The notes: generated by a model from the sequence alone, not told the origin. A stretch of DNA of 64,000 nucleotides from Arthrobacter sp. ISL-85 (GCF_018613675.1 NZ_JAGGPQ010000024.1:124001-188000); one strand, 5' to 3'. Shown: positions 18,829 to 27,697, counted from the first letter of the stretch. A program made the numbers and translations.

Positions 18829-21509
18829 TCGCGGACTGGCCGGGCGTCAACGCCGAATGGTCGCGCGAAATCGATGTTCCCTCCACCTCAAGCGCTGACG
18901 CGCCCGGCGCCGTGCGCCGCTGGCACCTGCTGGACAATGGCGCAGAACTTGCCCGCCGCGGCCTGACTCCCACGGGAACCCTGCTGTGCGTGCACGGCAA
19001 TCCCACCTGGTCCTACCTGTGGCGAAGCCTGCTGGCCGCCGGCTCTGATCCCGCCCACCCCTGGCGCGTGGTGGCCGTGGACCAGCTGGACATGGGTTTC
19101 TCCGAGCGGACCGGAACTTTCCGGCGCCTGGCGGACAGGATCAACGACCTGGGCGATTTGACCGACGCCCTGGCCCTGGCGGGACCGGTGGTTTCAGTGG
19201 GCCACGACTGGGGCGGCGTGATCAGCCTCGGCTGGGCCCTGGCCCACCGCGACCAACTGGCCGGCGTGGTGCTGACCAACACCGCCGTCCACCAGCCCGC
19301 CGGCTCCCCCATCCCGCCGGCGCTGCGCCTTGCCCTGCACCCTGCGGTGCACAAGTGGGGAACCACCACCTCCGACGCTTTCCTGCGGGTGACGCATGCG
19401 CTGGCACACCCGCCGCTGCCCGCAGACGTCCGGGACGCCTTCATGGTCCCGTACCGGGGAGCCTCACGCCGCGCCGGGGTGGGCAACTTCGTAGCCGATA
19501 TTCCCGTTGGCGCCTCACATCCCAGCTTCGCTGCCCTTAATGGAGTGGCGGAAGGCGTGCGCGGCCTGGACGTGCCGGCCTTGATGCTGTGGGGCCCGCG
19601 GGACCCCATCTTCTCCGACCGCTACCTGAAGGACCTCATCACCCGCCTTCCCCACGCGGACGTGCACCGTTACGAGGGCGCGGGACACCTGGTGGCAGAG
19701 GACCGGAACATCGCACCGGCGGTCTTCGACTGGCTTGCCAGTCGCATCACGTGCGGCGGGGACAGTGTTGCCGAAGCCTCCGCCGTCGCGGAAGCAGCCA
19801 GACCGGCTGATGAAAACGCCTTCAAACCTCTGTGGGCGCTCCTTAAGGATCTGGCCGCGGGACCGTCCGCAGGTGAGAGGGCCGTCGTCGAAATGGCACC
19901 GGACGGCGCGGTGGCCCGCTCGCTCACCTGGCAGCAGCTGGAAGAAAGCGTTGCGCACCTCTCCGCAGGTCTGGAGGGGGCCGGACTAAGGCCGGGCAGC
20001 CGGGTGAGCCTGATGGTTCCGCCCGGGGTGGACCTGACGGTGGCCCTGTATGCCTGCCTGCGGCTGGGAGCGGTGGTGGTTGTTGCGGATGCGGGCCTGG
20101 GCACCAAGGGGCTCAGCCGGGCAGTCAAAGGCGCGACGCCCGACGTCCTCATCGGGATCGACAAGGCCCTGGCCGCTGCCCGGGCTCTGGGGTGGGCGGC
20201 CAGGCGCATCAGCGTGAAGGACCTGCCGGCAGGGCCGCGCCGGCTCCTCGGGGTGGAGACCTCCCTCGCCGCCTTGGCCAGGGAAGGCTCGGCGAAAAAT
20301 GCCCGGTCGGGGGCCGTTCCTTCCCGCCGTCCGGCCCCGGACTCCCCCGCCGCGGTGCTCTTTACCTCCGGCTCGACTGGTCCCGCCAAGGGCGTGCTGT
20401 ACACCCACCGGCAGCTTGCCGCCATGCGGGACACCGTGGCCGGAACCTTCGGCATCCAGCCGGGCAACAGGTTGGTGGCGGGCTTCGCGCCGTTCGCCTT
20501 GCTGGGGCCGGCGCTGGGAACCGTGTCCGTGACGCCGGCGATGGATGTCACCGCGCCCCGCACCCTGACGGCCGGCGCGCTTGCCGATGCCGCAGCGGCC
20601 ATCGACGCCACCGTGGTCTTCGCGTCCCCTGCCGCCCTGCGCAACGTCGTTGCCACCCAGGCCGGACTCACCGCGGAAGGTACAGCGGCACTTGGCCGGG
20701 TTGAACTGCTGCTCTCCGCCGGCGCGCCGGTTCCGGAACCGCTCCTTGCAGAGGTGCAGCGGCTCCTGCCGGCCGCGTCGCTGCACACCCCCTACGGGAT
20801 GACCGAGGCCCTGCCTGTCACCGACATCAGCCTCGAACAGATCCAGGCCGCCGCAGCCGATGCCGAGGCCGGAACCGTGCCCGGGGCGGGCAACGGTGTC
20901 TGCGTAGGCCGGCCGGTCCGTGGCGCCCGCACTGCCGTGGTCCCGCTGGCGGCAGACGGTACCGCACCGGCGGCCGCGCCGGTGACGGAAGCGGGGGTGA
21001 CGGGAGAAATCCTGGTCAGCGCCGCGCACGTCAAGGACGGCTACGACCGGCTTTGGCTGACCGAACAAGTGAGCGCGGGCCCTGCTGGTTGGCACCGCAC
21101 CGGCGATGTGGGCCACTTCGACGCCGACGGCCGCTTGTGGGTGGAAGGGCGCCTGGCGCACATCATCACGGCGCCCGATGCGGTGGTCACTCCGGTGGGC
21201 GCCGAACAGGCCATCGAACGCCTGGACTGCGTACGTATGGCCGCCGTTGTCGGCGTGGGACCGGCAGGCACCCAGGCCGTCGCCGCCGTCGTCGAAACCG
21301 TTCCTCCCGTCCGTAAGGCCGGCCCTGCCGGCGCGGAACTGGCCGGGAAGGTACGGGCGGCCGCCCACAGAGCAGGTGTGTCCGTGGCCGCAGTCCTGGT
21401 GGTCCCCGCGCAGCCCACCGATATCCGCCACAACGCAAAGATTGACAGGTCGCGGCTGTCCCAATGGGCCTCGTCAGTACTGGCCGGCGGCCGTCCGGGG
21501 ATGCCGTGA
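18825..21509 (+). CDS. oleBC: OleBC fusion: beta-lactone decarboxylase and beta-lactone synthetase
   Basis: One 894-residue protein carries two activities. The N-terminal part (about 1-300) is an alpha/beta-hydrolase of the haloalkane-dehalogenase type, with CVHGNPTWSYLWR and the nucleophile Asp in VGHDWGGVIS. This is OleB, which decarboxylates a beta-lactone to the cis-olefin. The C-terminal part (about 330-894) is an adenylate-forming domain, with LFTSGSTGPAKGV as P-loop, YGMTEALPVT, and the C-terminal lysine motif IRHNAKIDRS. This is OleC, which makes the beta-lactone. Fusion of OleB and OleC is known from actinobacteria such as Micrococcus. The GTG start overlaps the oleA stop, and its own stop overlaps the oleD GTG. 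Confidence 0.92.
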   Translation: MIADWPGVNAEWSREIDVPSTSSADAPGAVRRWHLLDNGAELARRGLTPTGTLLCVHGNPTWSYLWRSLLAAGSDPAHPWRVVAVDQLDMGFSERTGTFRRLADRINDLGDLTDALALAGPVVSVGHDWGGVISLGWALAHRDQLAGVVLTNTAVHQPAGSPIPPALRLALHPAVHKWGTTTSDAFLRVTHALAHPPLPADVRDAFMVPYRGASRRAGVGNFVADIPVGASHPSFAALNGVAEGVRGLDVPALMLWGPRDPIFSDRYLKDLITRLPHADVHRYEGAGHLVAEDRNIAPAVFDWLASRITCGGDSVAEASAVAEAARPADENAFKPLWALLKDLAAGPSAGERAVVEMAPDGAVARSLTWQQLEESVAHLSAGLEGAGLRPGSRVSLMVPPGVDLTVALYACLRLGAVVVVADAGLGTKGLSRAVKGATPDVLIGIDKALAAARALGWAARRISVKDLPAGPRRLLGVETSLAALAREGSAKNARSGAVPSRRPAPDSPAAVLFTSGSTGPAKGVLYTHRQLAAMRDTVAGTFGIQPGNRLVAGFAPFALLGPALGTVSVTPAMDVTAPRTLTAGALADAAAAIDATVVFASPAALRNVVATQAGLTAEGTAALGRVELLLSAGAPVPEPLLAEVQRLLPAASLHTPYGMTEALPVTDISLEQIQAAAADAEAGTVPGAGNGVCVGRPVRGARTAVVPLAADGTAPAAAPVTEAGVTGEILVSAAHVKDGYDRLWLTEQVSAGPAGWHRTGDVGHFDADGRLWVEGRLAHIITAPDAVVTPVGAEQAIERLDCVRMAAVVGVGPAGTQAVAAVVETVPPVRKAGPAGAELAGKVRAAAHRAGVSVAAVLVVPAQPTDIRHNAKIDRSRLSQWASSVLAGGRPGMP

Positions 21510-22477
21510 AAGTCCTGGTCACCGGGGCAAGCGGCCTGCTGGGGCGGGAAGTAGCAGGCCTGCTGGTGCGCAGGGGCCACACCGTCACCACCTTCCAGCG
21601 GCGTCCCTCGGGGGTCGACGGCGCGGCGGACCGGTGCGGTTCCCTCACCGATGATGCAGCCGTCGCGGCCGCAGTCCGGGGCGCGGAGGCTGTCATCCAC
21701 CTTGCCGCCAAAGTCTCCTTCACCGGCCGCGCCGAAGATTTTGATCAGGTGAACGTAGAGGGAACGCGGCGCCTGCTCCTCGCGGCGCGCGAAGCCGGGG
21801 TCGGGGACGTGGTCTTCGTTTCTTCGCCGTCGGTGGCCAATTCGGGCACCGCCCTCGCAGGTCTTGGCGCGGAGCCGGCCGACCCGGTGCACGCCCACGG
21901 TGACTATTCGCGCACCAAGGCGCAGGCTGAACTGCTGGCCCTGGCCGCCGACGCCCCGGACTTCCGGGTTGCCGCTGTCCGGCCGCATGTGGTCTGGGGG
22001 CCGGGCGACACCCAACTGGTGGAACGAGTCCTGGCCCGGGCCGCCCGGAAGCGGCTGCCGCTGCTGGATGCGGGCGCCGCGCTGATCGACACCACGTACG
22101 TGGACAACGCGGCGGCAGCGATCGTTGCTGCACTGGACCGCATCAGCCACATCCATGGCAGGGCCCTGGTCGTCACCAACGGCGAGCCCCGGCCGGTGGG
22201 CGAACTCATTGCAGGGATCTGCGCCGCCGGCGGCGTCCCCGCGCCGTCATGGTCAGTGCCGGGGAAGCTTGCCCGGATTGCGGGATCGGCAGTGGAAAGG
22301 GTATGGCTCCGGCTCGGTAAACAGGGCGAGCCCCCGATGACCAGGTTCCTTGCCGAACAGCTGTCCACCGCCCATTGGTTCGACCAGCGGGAGACCCAAA
22401 AACTCCTTGGCTGGACGCCGGGTGTCTCGATTGACGAGGGCCTGGCACGGCTGGCGGAGTACTACGGTCCCCGCTGA
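21506..22477 (+). CDS. oleD: OleD-type NAD(P)H-dependent reductase
   Basis: OleD, an extended short-chain dehydrogenase, reduces the OleA beta-keto acid to the beta-hydroxy acid used by OleC. It has 323 residues from GTG. The dinucleotide motif KVLVTGASGLLGREVAGLL is at the N-terminus. VFVSSPSV precedes the catalytic YSRTK (YxxxK). VRPHVVWGPGD follows, as in 3-beta-HSD-like family members. It completes the path OleA, OleD, OleC, OleB. The gene is convergent with mutM, whose stop lies 36 bases away. No separate regulator or transporter is attached to the cluster. Confidence 0.92.
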   Translation: MKVLVTGASGLLGREVAGLLVRRGHTVTTFQRRPSGVDGAADRCGSLTDDAAVAAAVRGAEAVIHLAAKVSFTGRAEDFDQVNVEGTRRLLLAAREAGVGDVVFVSSPSVANSGTALAGLGAEPADPVHAHGDYSRTKAQAELLALAADAPDFRVAAVRPHVVWGPGDTQLVERVLARAARKRLPLLDAGAALIDTTYVDNAAAAIVAALDRISHIHGRALVVTNGEPRPVGELIAGICAAGGVPAPSWSVPGKLARIAGSAVERVWLRLGKQGEPPMTRFLAEQLSTAHWFDQRETQKLLGWTPGVSIDEGLARLAEYYGPR

Positions 22478-22513
22478 CCTGCCCACCCTGGCGGACGGGT
22501 GTTCTGCGCGGTA

Positions 22514-23479
22514 CTACCAGCGGCCGTTGCGGGGCCGCGGCTGGCACACCGGACAGGTATGGGACGAACGGTTCATGAACTGGTCCCGCCGGATGGTGGA
22601 ACTGATGCCCGCTGCGGCGCACCGCCTGCACGGCTCACCTTGGCGGCCGTAGGCGTTCAGGGACCGGTCAAAGTAGCCTGACGCCCCGTTGACGTTGACG
22701 TAGAGGGAGTCGAAGCTGGTCCCGCCGGCGGCCAGGGCATCGAGCATGACTTCGCGGGCACTGTCCAGGACGCGTTGGGCCTCGCTCCTGCGAAGGGTGT
22801 CGGTGGCCCGCGCGAAATGCAGGCGGGCCCGCCAGAGGGCTTCGTCGGCGTAGATGTTGCCAATGCCGGACACCAGCCCCTGGTCCAGCAACGCCCGTTT
22901 AAGGCCCGTCTTGCGCTTGCGGAGGCGCTGGTAGAAGAGGTCGAACGAAAAGGCAGGGTCCAGGGGGTCCCGCGCAATATGGGCGGCTTCCGCGGCGATG
23001 AGCGGGAGGGGTGACTCGGCGAGGCCGCCGGGTCCGCCGTCGTCGGTGGGTACCAAAGCGGTGACGAAGAGGCCCCCGAAGATCCGCTGGTCGACGAACC
23101 GCAGCTGGGCCGGCATACCGTCCCGGGGACTGAGTCGAAGCCTGACCTTGAGGTGCTTTTCGTCGGGGACGTCCGGATCCTGCATCAGGAGCTGGCCGCT
23201 CATGCCCAGGTGTGCCATGAGTGCCACTTCCGGCACCGGCGCGGTTTCCGGGTGGCCCGGTTCAGCCGCGGTGTCGGTCAGTGGCATCCACAGGAATTTG
23301 CCGCGGCGCACGACGTCGGTGACGGTGGCGCCCTGGAGGTTGCCGATGAAATCCCCAGCGCCCAGGGCATGGCGGCGGATGGAGCGGGGATCGAGGACAT
23401 CGACAGCGCTGATGGTCCTGCCGCGGACCCAGTTCACCAGGCCGCGGCGCACCACTTCGACCTCGGGCAGTTCAGGCAC
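22514..23479 (-). CDS. mutM: formamidopyrimidine-DNA glycosylase MutM
   Basis: This base-excision enzyme removes 8-oxoguanine and ring-opened purines and has AP-lyase activity. It is 321 residues from GTG. The mature N-terminal proline and Glu (PELPEVEVVRRGL) form the active site. The helix-two-turn-helix region runs to GIGNIYADEALWRA. The C-terminal zinc finger has Cys pairs CRRC and CPVC around GISSTIRRDQFMNRSS. An extra charged segment after residue 140 makes it longer than the E. coli enzyme (269 residues). It is the last gene of the conserved rpmF-rnc-mutM run; rnc lies 6 bases upstream. Confidence 0.96.
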   Translation of the reverse strand: MPELPEVEVVRRGLVNWVRGRTISAVDVLDPRSIRRHALGAGDFIGNLQGATVTDVVRRGKFLWMPLTDTAAEPGHPETAPVPEVALMAHLGMSGQLLMQDPDVPDEKHLKVRLRLSPRDGMPAQLRFVDQRIFGGLFVTALVPTDDGGPGGLAESPLPLIAAEAAHIARDPLDPAFSFDLFYQRLRKRKTGLKRALLDQGLVSGIGNIYADEALWRARLHFARATDTLRRSEAQRVLDSAREVMLDALAAGGTSFDSLYVNVNGASGYFDRSLNAYGRQGEPCRRCAAAGISSTIRRDQFMNRSSHTCPVCQPRPRNGRW

Positions 23480-23485
23480 GGAACA

Positions 23486-24214
23486 CTACTTGGCGGTGAC
23501 GGAACCAGCAGAAGTGCCGGCAGCATTCCGGGTTTCGGCGCCCGAAAGCACCCGCCAGGCGTCCGCCGCGGCTTCCTGTTCGGCTTCTTTTTTCGAATGT
23601 CCCGAACCCTTGCCATAGGCCGTGCCACCGATGTTCAGGACAGCGGTGAAGGTGCGGGCATGGTCCGGGCCGGAGCCGTCCACCGCGTAGTGGATGCTGC
23701 CCAGCTGCCTGCTGGCCGCGAGTTCCTGGATGCTGGTTTTCCAGTCGGTGCCGGCACCCAGGACGGCCGCGTCCTTCAGCAGTGGACCCACCAGGCGCAT
23801 GACCAGTTGGCGCGCCGTCTCGATGTCGTTGGAGACGTAGGTTGCCCCAATCAGGGCCTCCATGGTGTCCGCGAGGATGGACGCCTTGTTTTTTCCATGG
23901 GTGAGTTTCTCGCCCTGGCCCAGGTAGATGAATTCACCGATGCCAAGGCTGCGTCCGATGCCGGCCAGTGCCCGGGTGCTGACGACGGCGGACCGGCGCT
24001 TGGCGAGTTCACCTTCAGGCAGGTCCGGGTTGTCCCGGTAGAGGGCATCGGTTACGGAGAATCCAAGGATGGAGTCGCCCAGGAATTCGAGGCGCTCGTT
24101 GGTGGGTATACCGCCGTTCTCGTAGGCGTACGAGCGGTGGGTAAGCGCAAGACGAAGCGTCCCGGCATCAATAGTGACACCGAGACGCTTCAGAAGCTCT
24201 TCAGTTGAAGACAT
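23486..24214 (-). CDS. rnc: ribonuclease III
   Basis: A double-stranded-RNA endonuclease that processes rRNA and mRNA. The 242-residue protein has the RNase III domain at 1-150 with the signature NERLEFLGDSILGF, and the metal-binding ADTMEALIGA. A linker leads to the double-stranded RNA-binding domain (about 155-230, ending KKEAEQEAAADAWRVL). It sits in the conserved order DUF177-rpmF-rnc-mutM, with a 21-base gap to rpmF and 6 bases to mutM. Confidence 0.97.
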   Translation of the reverse strand: MSSTEELLKRLGVTIDAGTLRLALTHRSYAYENGGIPTNERLEFLGDSILGFSVTDALYRDNPDLPEGELAKRRSAVVSTRALAGIGRSLGIGEFIYLGQGEKLTHGKNKASILADTMEALIGATYVSNDIETARQLVMRLVGPLLKDAAVLGAGTDWKTSIQELAASRQLGSIHYAVDGSGPDHARTFTAVLNIGGTAYGKGSGHSKKEAEQEAAADAWRVLSGAETRNAAGTSAGSVTAK

Positions 24215-24235
24215 CAGTCAGCCTGTTGGGGCCGA

Positions 24236-24439
24236 TTAGACGTCAGCGACCTTGCGGCCCTTGTACTCAAGGAACAGCGCGGTGCCAGCAGAGTCGGTAA
24301 CGACCTTTGCCTGGTGCGGCAGGCTGTAGGTGACCTGGCCGTTCTCAACGGTCTTCACCAGGTGGGGGGCGGTCGCCTTCCACTGCGAGCGGCGGGCGCG
24401 GGTATTCGAGCGAGACATTTTCCGCTTGGGAACAGCCAC
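24236..24439 (-). CDS. rpmF: 50S ribosomal protein L32, zinc-free form
   Basis: This is L32 of the large ribosomal subunit, 67 residues. MAVPKRKMSRSNTRARRSQW is the typical N-terminus. No cysteine occurs anywhere, so the usual zinc ribbon is absent. The protein is the cysteine-free form seen in some actinobacterial paralogues that replace zinc proteins under zinc limitation, although in this family it may be the only form. It is flanked by DUF177 upstream and rnc downstream. The only odd feature is the lack of zinc ligands. Confidence 0.96.
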   Translation of the reverse strand: MAVPKRKMSRSNTRARRSQWKATAPHLVKTVENGQVTYSLPHQAKVVTDSAGTALFLEYKGRKVADV

Positions 24440-24475
24440 GGCTAACTCATTTCTCTCTAGACAAACACGTACAAA

Positions 24476-25024
24476 TCAATTTTGCCGGTCAGGCTTAGCC
24501 ATATCAGCTAGGGCAGCCCAGCGAGGATCCAGGACCTCGTGGTGGTGCCCCGGCTCGTCTTCCAGGCGAACTCCGCATTCGGAGCAAAGGCCCTGGCAGT
24601 CTTCCCGGCACACCGGCTGGAACGGCAGATTGGTGACAACCGCGTCCCGCAACACCGGTTCAAGATCGATTACATCGTGCTCGACTCGACGTTGCTCTTC
24701 ATCTTCTTCCCCGTCCGAGAACTCGGCGCCCTCGTAGAAGAAAAGTTCTTGCACATTGACCTCAAGGTCATACGCAAGGGGATCCAGGCATCGGCCGCAC
24801 TCGCCGGTTACTTCGGCGAGAACAGTTCCTGATACCAGAATTCCTTCGTGTACGGCCTCCAGCCTCAGGTCGAGCTCGACATCCGAGCCTTCCTGAACAC
24901 CAATGAGCGCCACACCAAGATCACCCGGTGCGGGTACATGTTCCTTCAGTGTCCGCATACTTCCCGGGCTGCGCCCGAGATCCCTGACGTCGAACGCCAA
25001 GGGCGAACCAGCATCTCTGTTAAT
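24476..25024 (-). CDS. DUF177 (YceD) protein, 23S rRNA-associated
   Basis: A small protein of the YceD/DUF177 family, encoded with rpmF in most bacteria and linked to 23S rRNA accumulation. A cysteine-rich part reads ECGRCLDPL, and a C-terminal motif CREDCQGLCSECG looks like a metal site. The start is uncertain. A TTG at 25000 gives 174 residues but lacks a ribosome-binding site and removes the conserved SPL that precedes FDVRDLGRSPGS in relatives. An in-frame ATT at 25024 keeps that segment and has AGGAG five bases upstream. No ATG, GTG or TTG lies between. I mark the gene from ATT; the C-terminus is firm. Confidence 0.85.
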   Translation of the reverse strand: MNRDAGSPLAFDVRDLGRSPGSMRTLKEHVPAPGDLGVALIGVQEGSDVELDLRLEAVHEGILVSGTVLAEVTGECGRCLDPLAYDLEVNVQELFFYEGAEFSDGEEDEEQRRVEHDVIDLEPVLRDAVVTNLPFQPVCREDCQGLCSECGVRLEDEPGHHHEVLDPRWAALADMAKPDRQN

Positions 25025-25122
25025 GAGAACTCCTGTTGAACATATGACCGACGTACCATCTTAGCCTGAAGAGCCATGCTGACTCAAACCGGCAGGAGGC
25101 AGCGCCGAAGTACCGATCCAGC

Positions 25123-25623
25123 CTACCGCCTCGGCTGCTGATCCGGCGAAGGCTCGCCGGCAACCATGCGCCGGTGCACGGACCGTGGCACATAGTCCGA
25201 GACGCTGCCGCCCAGGACCGCCACCTCCTTGATCAGGGTGGAGGACAGGTGGAGATAGCTGGCCTCCGCCGGGAGGAAGACCGTCTCCACCCCGCTCAAC
25301 TGCCGGTTCATGGTGGCCATGGGTAGCTCGTAGTCAAAGTCCGATGACGACCGGAGCCCCTTGACGATGGCGGACACCCCGCGCTGGCGGCAATACTCCG
25401 CCAGGAGCCCCTCGCCCACGGGTTCCACCACGATCCCCTTGAGCGACGCCAGGGTTTCACGAGCCATTTCCAGCCGCTCCTCCAGGCTGAACATGTACTT
25501 CTTGGCGTAGTTGGTGGAGATAGCCACAATGACCTCGTCGAAAAGACCCGCAGCCCTTGCAATGACTTCGAGATGGCCGTTGTGGATGGGGTCGAAGGAT
25601 CCGGGGCACACAGCGCGTCTCAT
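25123..25623 (-). CDS. coaD: phosphopantetheine adenylyltransferase CoaD
   Basis: This nucleotidyltransferase makes dephospho-CoA from 4'-phosphopantetheine and ATP, the fourth step of CoA synthesis. It has 166 residues, with the nucleotidyltransferase motif PGSFDPIHNGHL (HxGH type) at 8-19, then SAIVKGLRSSSDFDYEL and the SSTLIKEV motif. It starts with ATG and is divergent from the aminotransferase gene 43 bases away. In most actinobacteria coaD directly follows rsmD; here a plus-strand island and an IS separate them. Confidence 0.97.
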   Translation of the reverse strand: MRRAVCPGSFDPIHNGHLEVIARAAGLFDEVIVAISTNYAKKYMFSLEERLEMARETLASLKGIVVEPVGEGLLAEYCRQRGVSAIVKGLRSSSDFDYELPMATMNRQLSGVETVFLPAEASYLHLSSTLIKEVAVLGGSVSDYVPRSVHRRMVAGEPSPDQQPRR

Positions 25624-25666
25624 GCTCCGAACCTACCGCATGGAAAGGCCGGTATACCATGACTGG

Positions 25667-26896
25667 ATGCATCCAGCACGGGAACTTTCCACACCCCTGG
25701 CTCCTGCTCCCTGGCAGCGCACCGCCCTCGGAGCAAACCTCCTGGCGCCCGACGGCGGACTCGGAGTCACCATCTTCGAAGAGATGACAACCCTGGCCGT
25801 CCAGACGGGTGCCATCAACCTGGGACAGGGCTTCCCGGATGAGGACGGGCCCGCTGAGATCAGGGAGGCAGCGAGGGCGGCCATTTCCGCCGGCGCCAAC
25901 CAGTACGCGCCGGGCAAGGGCCTCCCGGAGCTCCGGGAGGCGGTTGCTGCGCACCAGGAACGCTTCTACGGACTTGCGCCGGACCCGGCGACCGAGGTCA
26001 TCATCACCACCGGAGCAACCGAAGGCATTGCCGCCTCCCTTCTCGCTTTCGCCGGCCCGGGGGACGAGGTCCTCACGTTCGAGCCGTTCTACGACTCCTA
26101 CGGGGCGGTGATTGGACTCTCCGGTGCCTCCCACATCACGGTGCCCTTGGCAGCCCCGGATTTCATGCCGGACCTCGCGGCATTGGAGGCAGCCTTCAGT
26201 GAGCGGACACGGGTGGTGCTGCTGAACAACCCCCACAATCCCACCGGTGCTGTTTTTCCGCCCGCTGTTCTGCGGCGCGTGGTGGACCTCGCGGAACGGT
26301 ACGGCAGCATCATCATTACCGACGAGGTGTACGAGCATCTGACCTTCGGGATAAGCCATACCCCCGTGGCCACCCTTCCGGGCGCCGCTGCCCGGACCAT
26401 CACCATTTCCTCGGCCGGCAAGACGTTCTCCCTGACCGGCTGGAAGATCGGCTGGCTGAGCGGACCCGAGGAACTGGTGGCCGCGGTCCGCACAGTGAAG
26501 CAGTTCCTCACCTACAGCTCCGGCACTCCTTTCCAGGCAGCTATTGCCACAGGACTGGCCCTGCCGGATGATTTCTACACCGGCATCGCTTCCGCCCTGG
26601 AGCAGAAACGGGACATTCTCAGCGCTGGGCTGCGGGCCGCGGGCTTTGATGTCTACATTCCGCAGGGGACCTACTTCGTCAATGTGGACACCGCACCGCT
26701 GGGCATCACGGATGCCTTGGACCTTGCCCGGCGCCTGCCCGCACTGGTCGGTGTCGCCGCCATTCCCGTTCGCGTCTTCTGCCATCCGGAAGGCGCGGAA
26801 CGGACGCGAAGCCTGCTCCGGTTTGCCTTCTGCAAGAAGACCGAAGTCCTGGAGGAGGCTGCCGCACGGCTGGCAACCCTGCGCGGCAGGCTCTGA
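25667..26896 (+). CDS. PLP-dependent aminotransferase, class I/II (DapC-like)
   Basis: A fold-type I aminotransferase of 409 residues from ATG at 25667 (MHPARELS). AINLGQGFPDEDGPAEIREA resembles the N-terminus of M. tuberculosis DapC (Rv0858c) and methionine/kynurenine-type aminotransferases. The PLP lysine is in SSAGKTFSLTGWKIGW. NNPHNPTGAVF binds the cofactor phosphate side, and LLRFAFCKK includes the substrate-carboxylate Arg. Possible roles are N-succinyldiaminopimelate aminotransferase or a broad glutamine/methionine transaminase; context does not decide. An earlier ATG at 25640 has no better ribosome-binding site. Its stop overlaps the next start by one base. Confidence 0.85.
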   Translation: MHPARELSTPLAPAPWQRTALGANLLAPDGGLGVTIFEEMTTLAVQTGAINLGQGFPDEDGPAEIREAARAAISAGANQYAPGKGLPELREAVAAHQERFYGLAPDPATEVIITTGATEGIAASLLAFAGPGDEVLTFEPFYDSYGAVIGLSGASHITVPLAAPDFMPDLAALEAAFSERTRVVLLNNPHNPTGAVFPPAVLRRVVDLAERYGSIIITDEVYEHLTFGISHTPVATLPGAAARTITISSAGKTFSLTGWKIGWLSGPEELVAAVRTVKQFLTYSSGTPFQAAIATGLALPDDFYTGIASALEQKRDILSAGLRAAGFDVYIPQGTYFVNVDTAPLGITDALDLARRLPALVGVAAIPVRVFCHPEGAERTRSLLRFAFCKKTEVLEEAAARLATLRGRL

Positions 26897-27681
26897 TGTC
26901 CGGCCGCAGCGGCAGCGCCAGCCGCTTCCTGCGGACCACCGGCCAGCATGCCACGATCGAGCCCGATGCGTTTACCGATGGCAGCTACGTGCTCAGCATC
27001 GGCGGAGCCGAACAGTCCCACGTCAACCTTGACCGGCCGGAAGAGATTTTTTACGAGTACCTCCGCCGGATCGGGCACCTGGTGGACCTCGCGGCCCCAC
27101 CCGGGGAACCGATCAGGGCGCTCCACCTGGGAGCGGGAGCGCTGACACTGGCGCGGTACATCCGGGCCACGCGCCCCGGCTCACCCCAGTACGCGGTTGA
27201 GCTGGAGCGCGAGCTGCTGGACTTTGTCCTCAAGAACCTTCCCATGCCGCAGGGAACAGACTTGACCACCATCATCGGCGACGCCCGCGAAGCGCTCGGT
27301 GCGCTTGATCCCCGCCTCACGTTCGACGTCGTGATCCTGGACATCTTCTCCGGCCCCGAGGCGCCGGCCCATATCGCCGCCACGGGTTTCTACCGTGAGG
27401 CCAGGGAACGCCTGGGCCCGGACGGCCTGCTGATCGTCAATGTGGGTGATGAACCTGCGCTCACGCTCGTCAGGAGCCAGGTGGCTGCGATGCGGGAGGC
27501 CATGGCCGGTGTGGCCGCCTTCGCCGAAGCCGGCATGTTCCAGGCCAGGTATCCGGGCAACATCATCCTGGCGGGGACCCGGGGCCCCTGGCCGGAATCC
27601 TGGACAGCTGAACTGACAGCACGAGGCCCACACCCTGCACGGGTCCTGACCGGAGTGGACCTGGATCCCTATTCGGGCTAG
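26896..27681 (+). CDS. spermidine synthase-like SAM-dependent enzyme
   Basis: A Rossmann-fold protein of the spermidine synthase family, 261 residues. Motif I is LHLGAGALTLARYI, then YAVELERELLDFV and VILDIFSGPEAPAHIA. The family's catalytic Asp position lies in LDIFSG. Many high-GC actinobacteria carry such proteins without an SAM decarboxylase nearby, so polyamine synthesis is unproven. It overlaps the aminotransferase stop in TGATG and is thus coupled to it. The final base of its TAG stop now belongs to the neighbouring IS; the uninterrupted site would also have read TAG, so the protein is unchanged. Confidence 0.75.
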   Translation: MSGRSGSASRFLRTTGQHATIEPDAFTDGSYVLSIGGAEQSHVNLDRPEEIFYEYLRRIGHLVDLAAPPGEPIRALHLGAGALTLARYIRATRPGSPQYAVELERELLDFVLKNLPMPQGTDLTTIIGDAREALGALDPRLTFDVVILDIFSGPEAPAHIAATGFYREARERLGPDGLLIVNVGDEPALTLVRSQVAAMREAMAGVAAFAEAGMFQARYPGNIILAGTRGPWPESWTAELTARGPHPARVLTGVDLDPYSG

Positions 27682-27697
27682 GGCGTGTCTCTTTATT
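27681..27697 (+). repeat. IS left terminal inverted repeat
   Basis: GGGCGTGTCTC followed by TTTATT. It pairs with the right end at 28606-28622, differing at two positions in the first 17. Confidence 0.9.
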
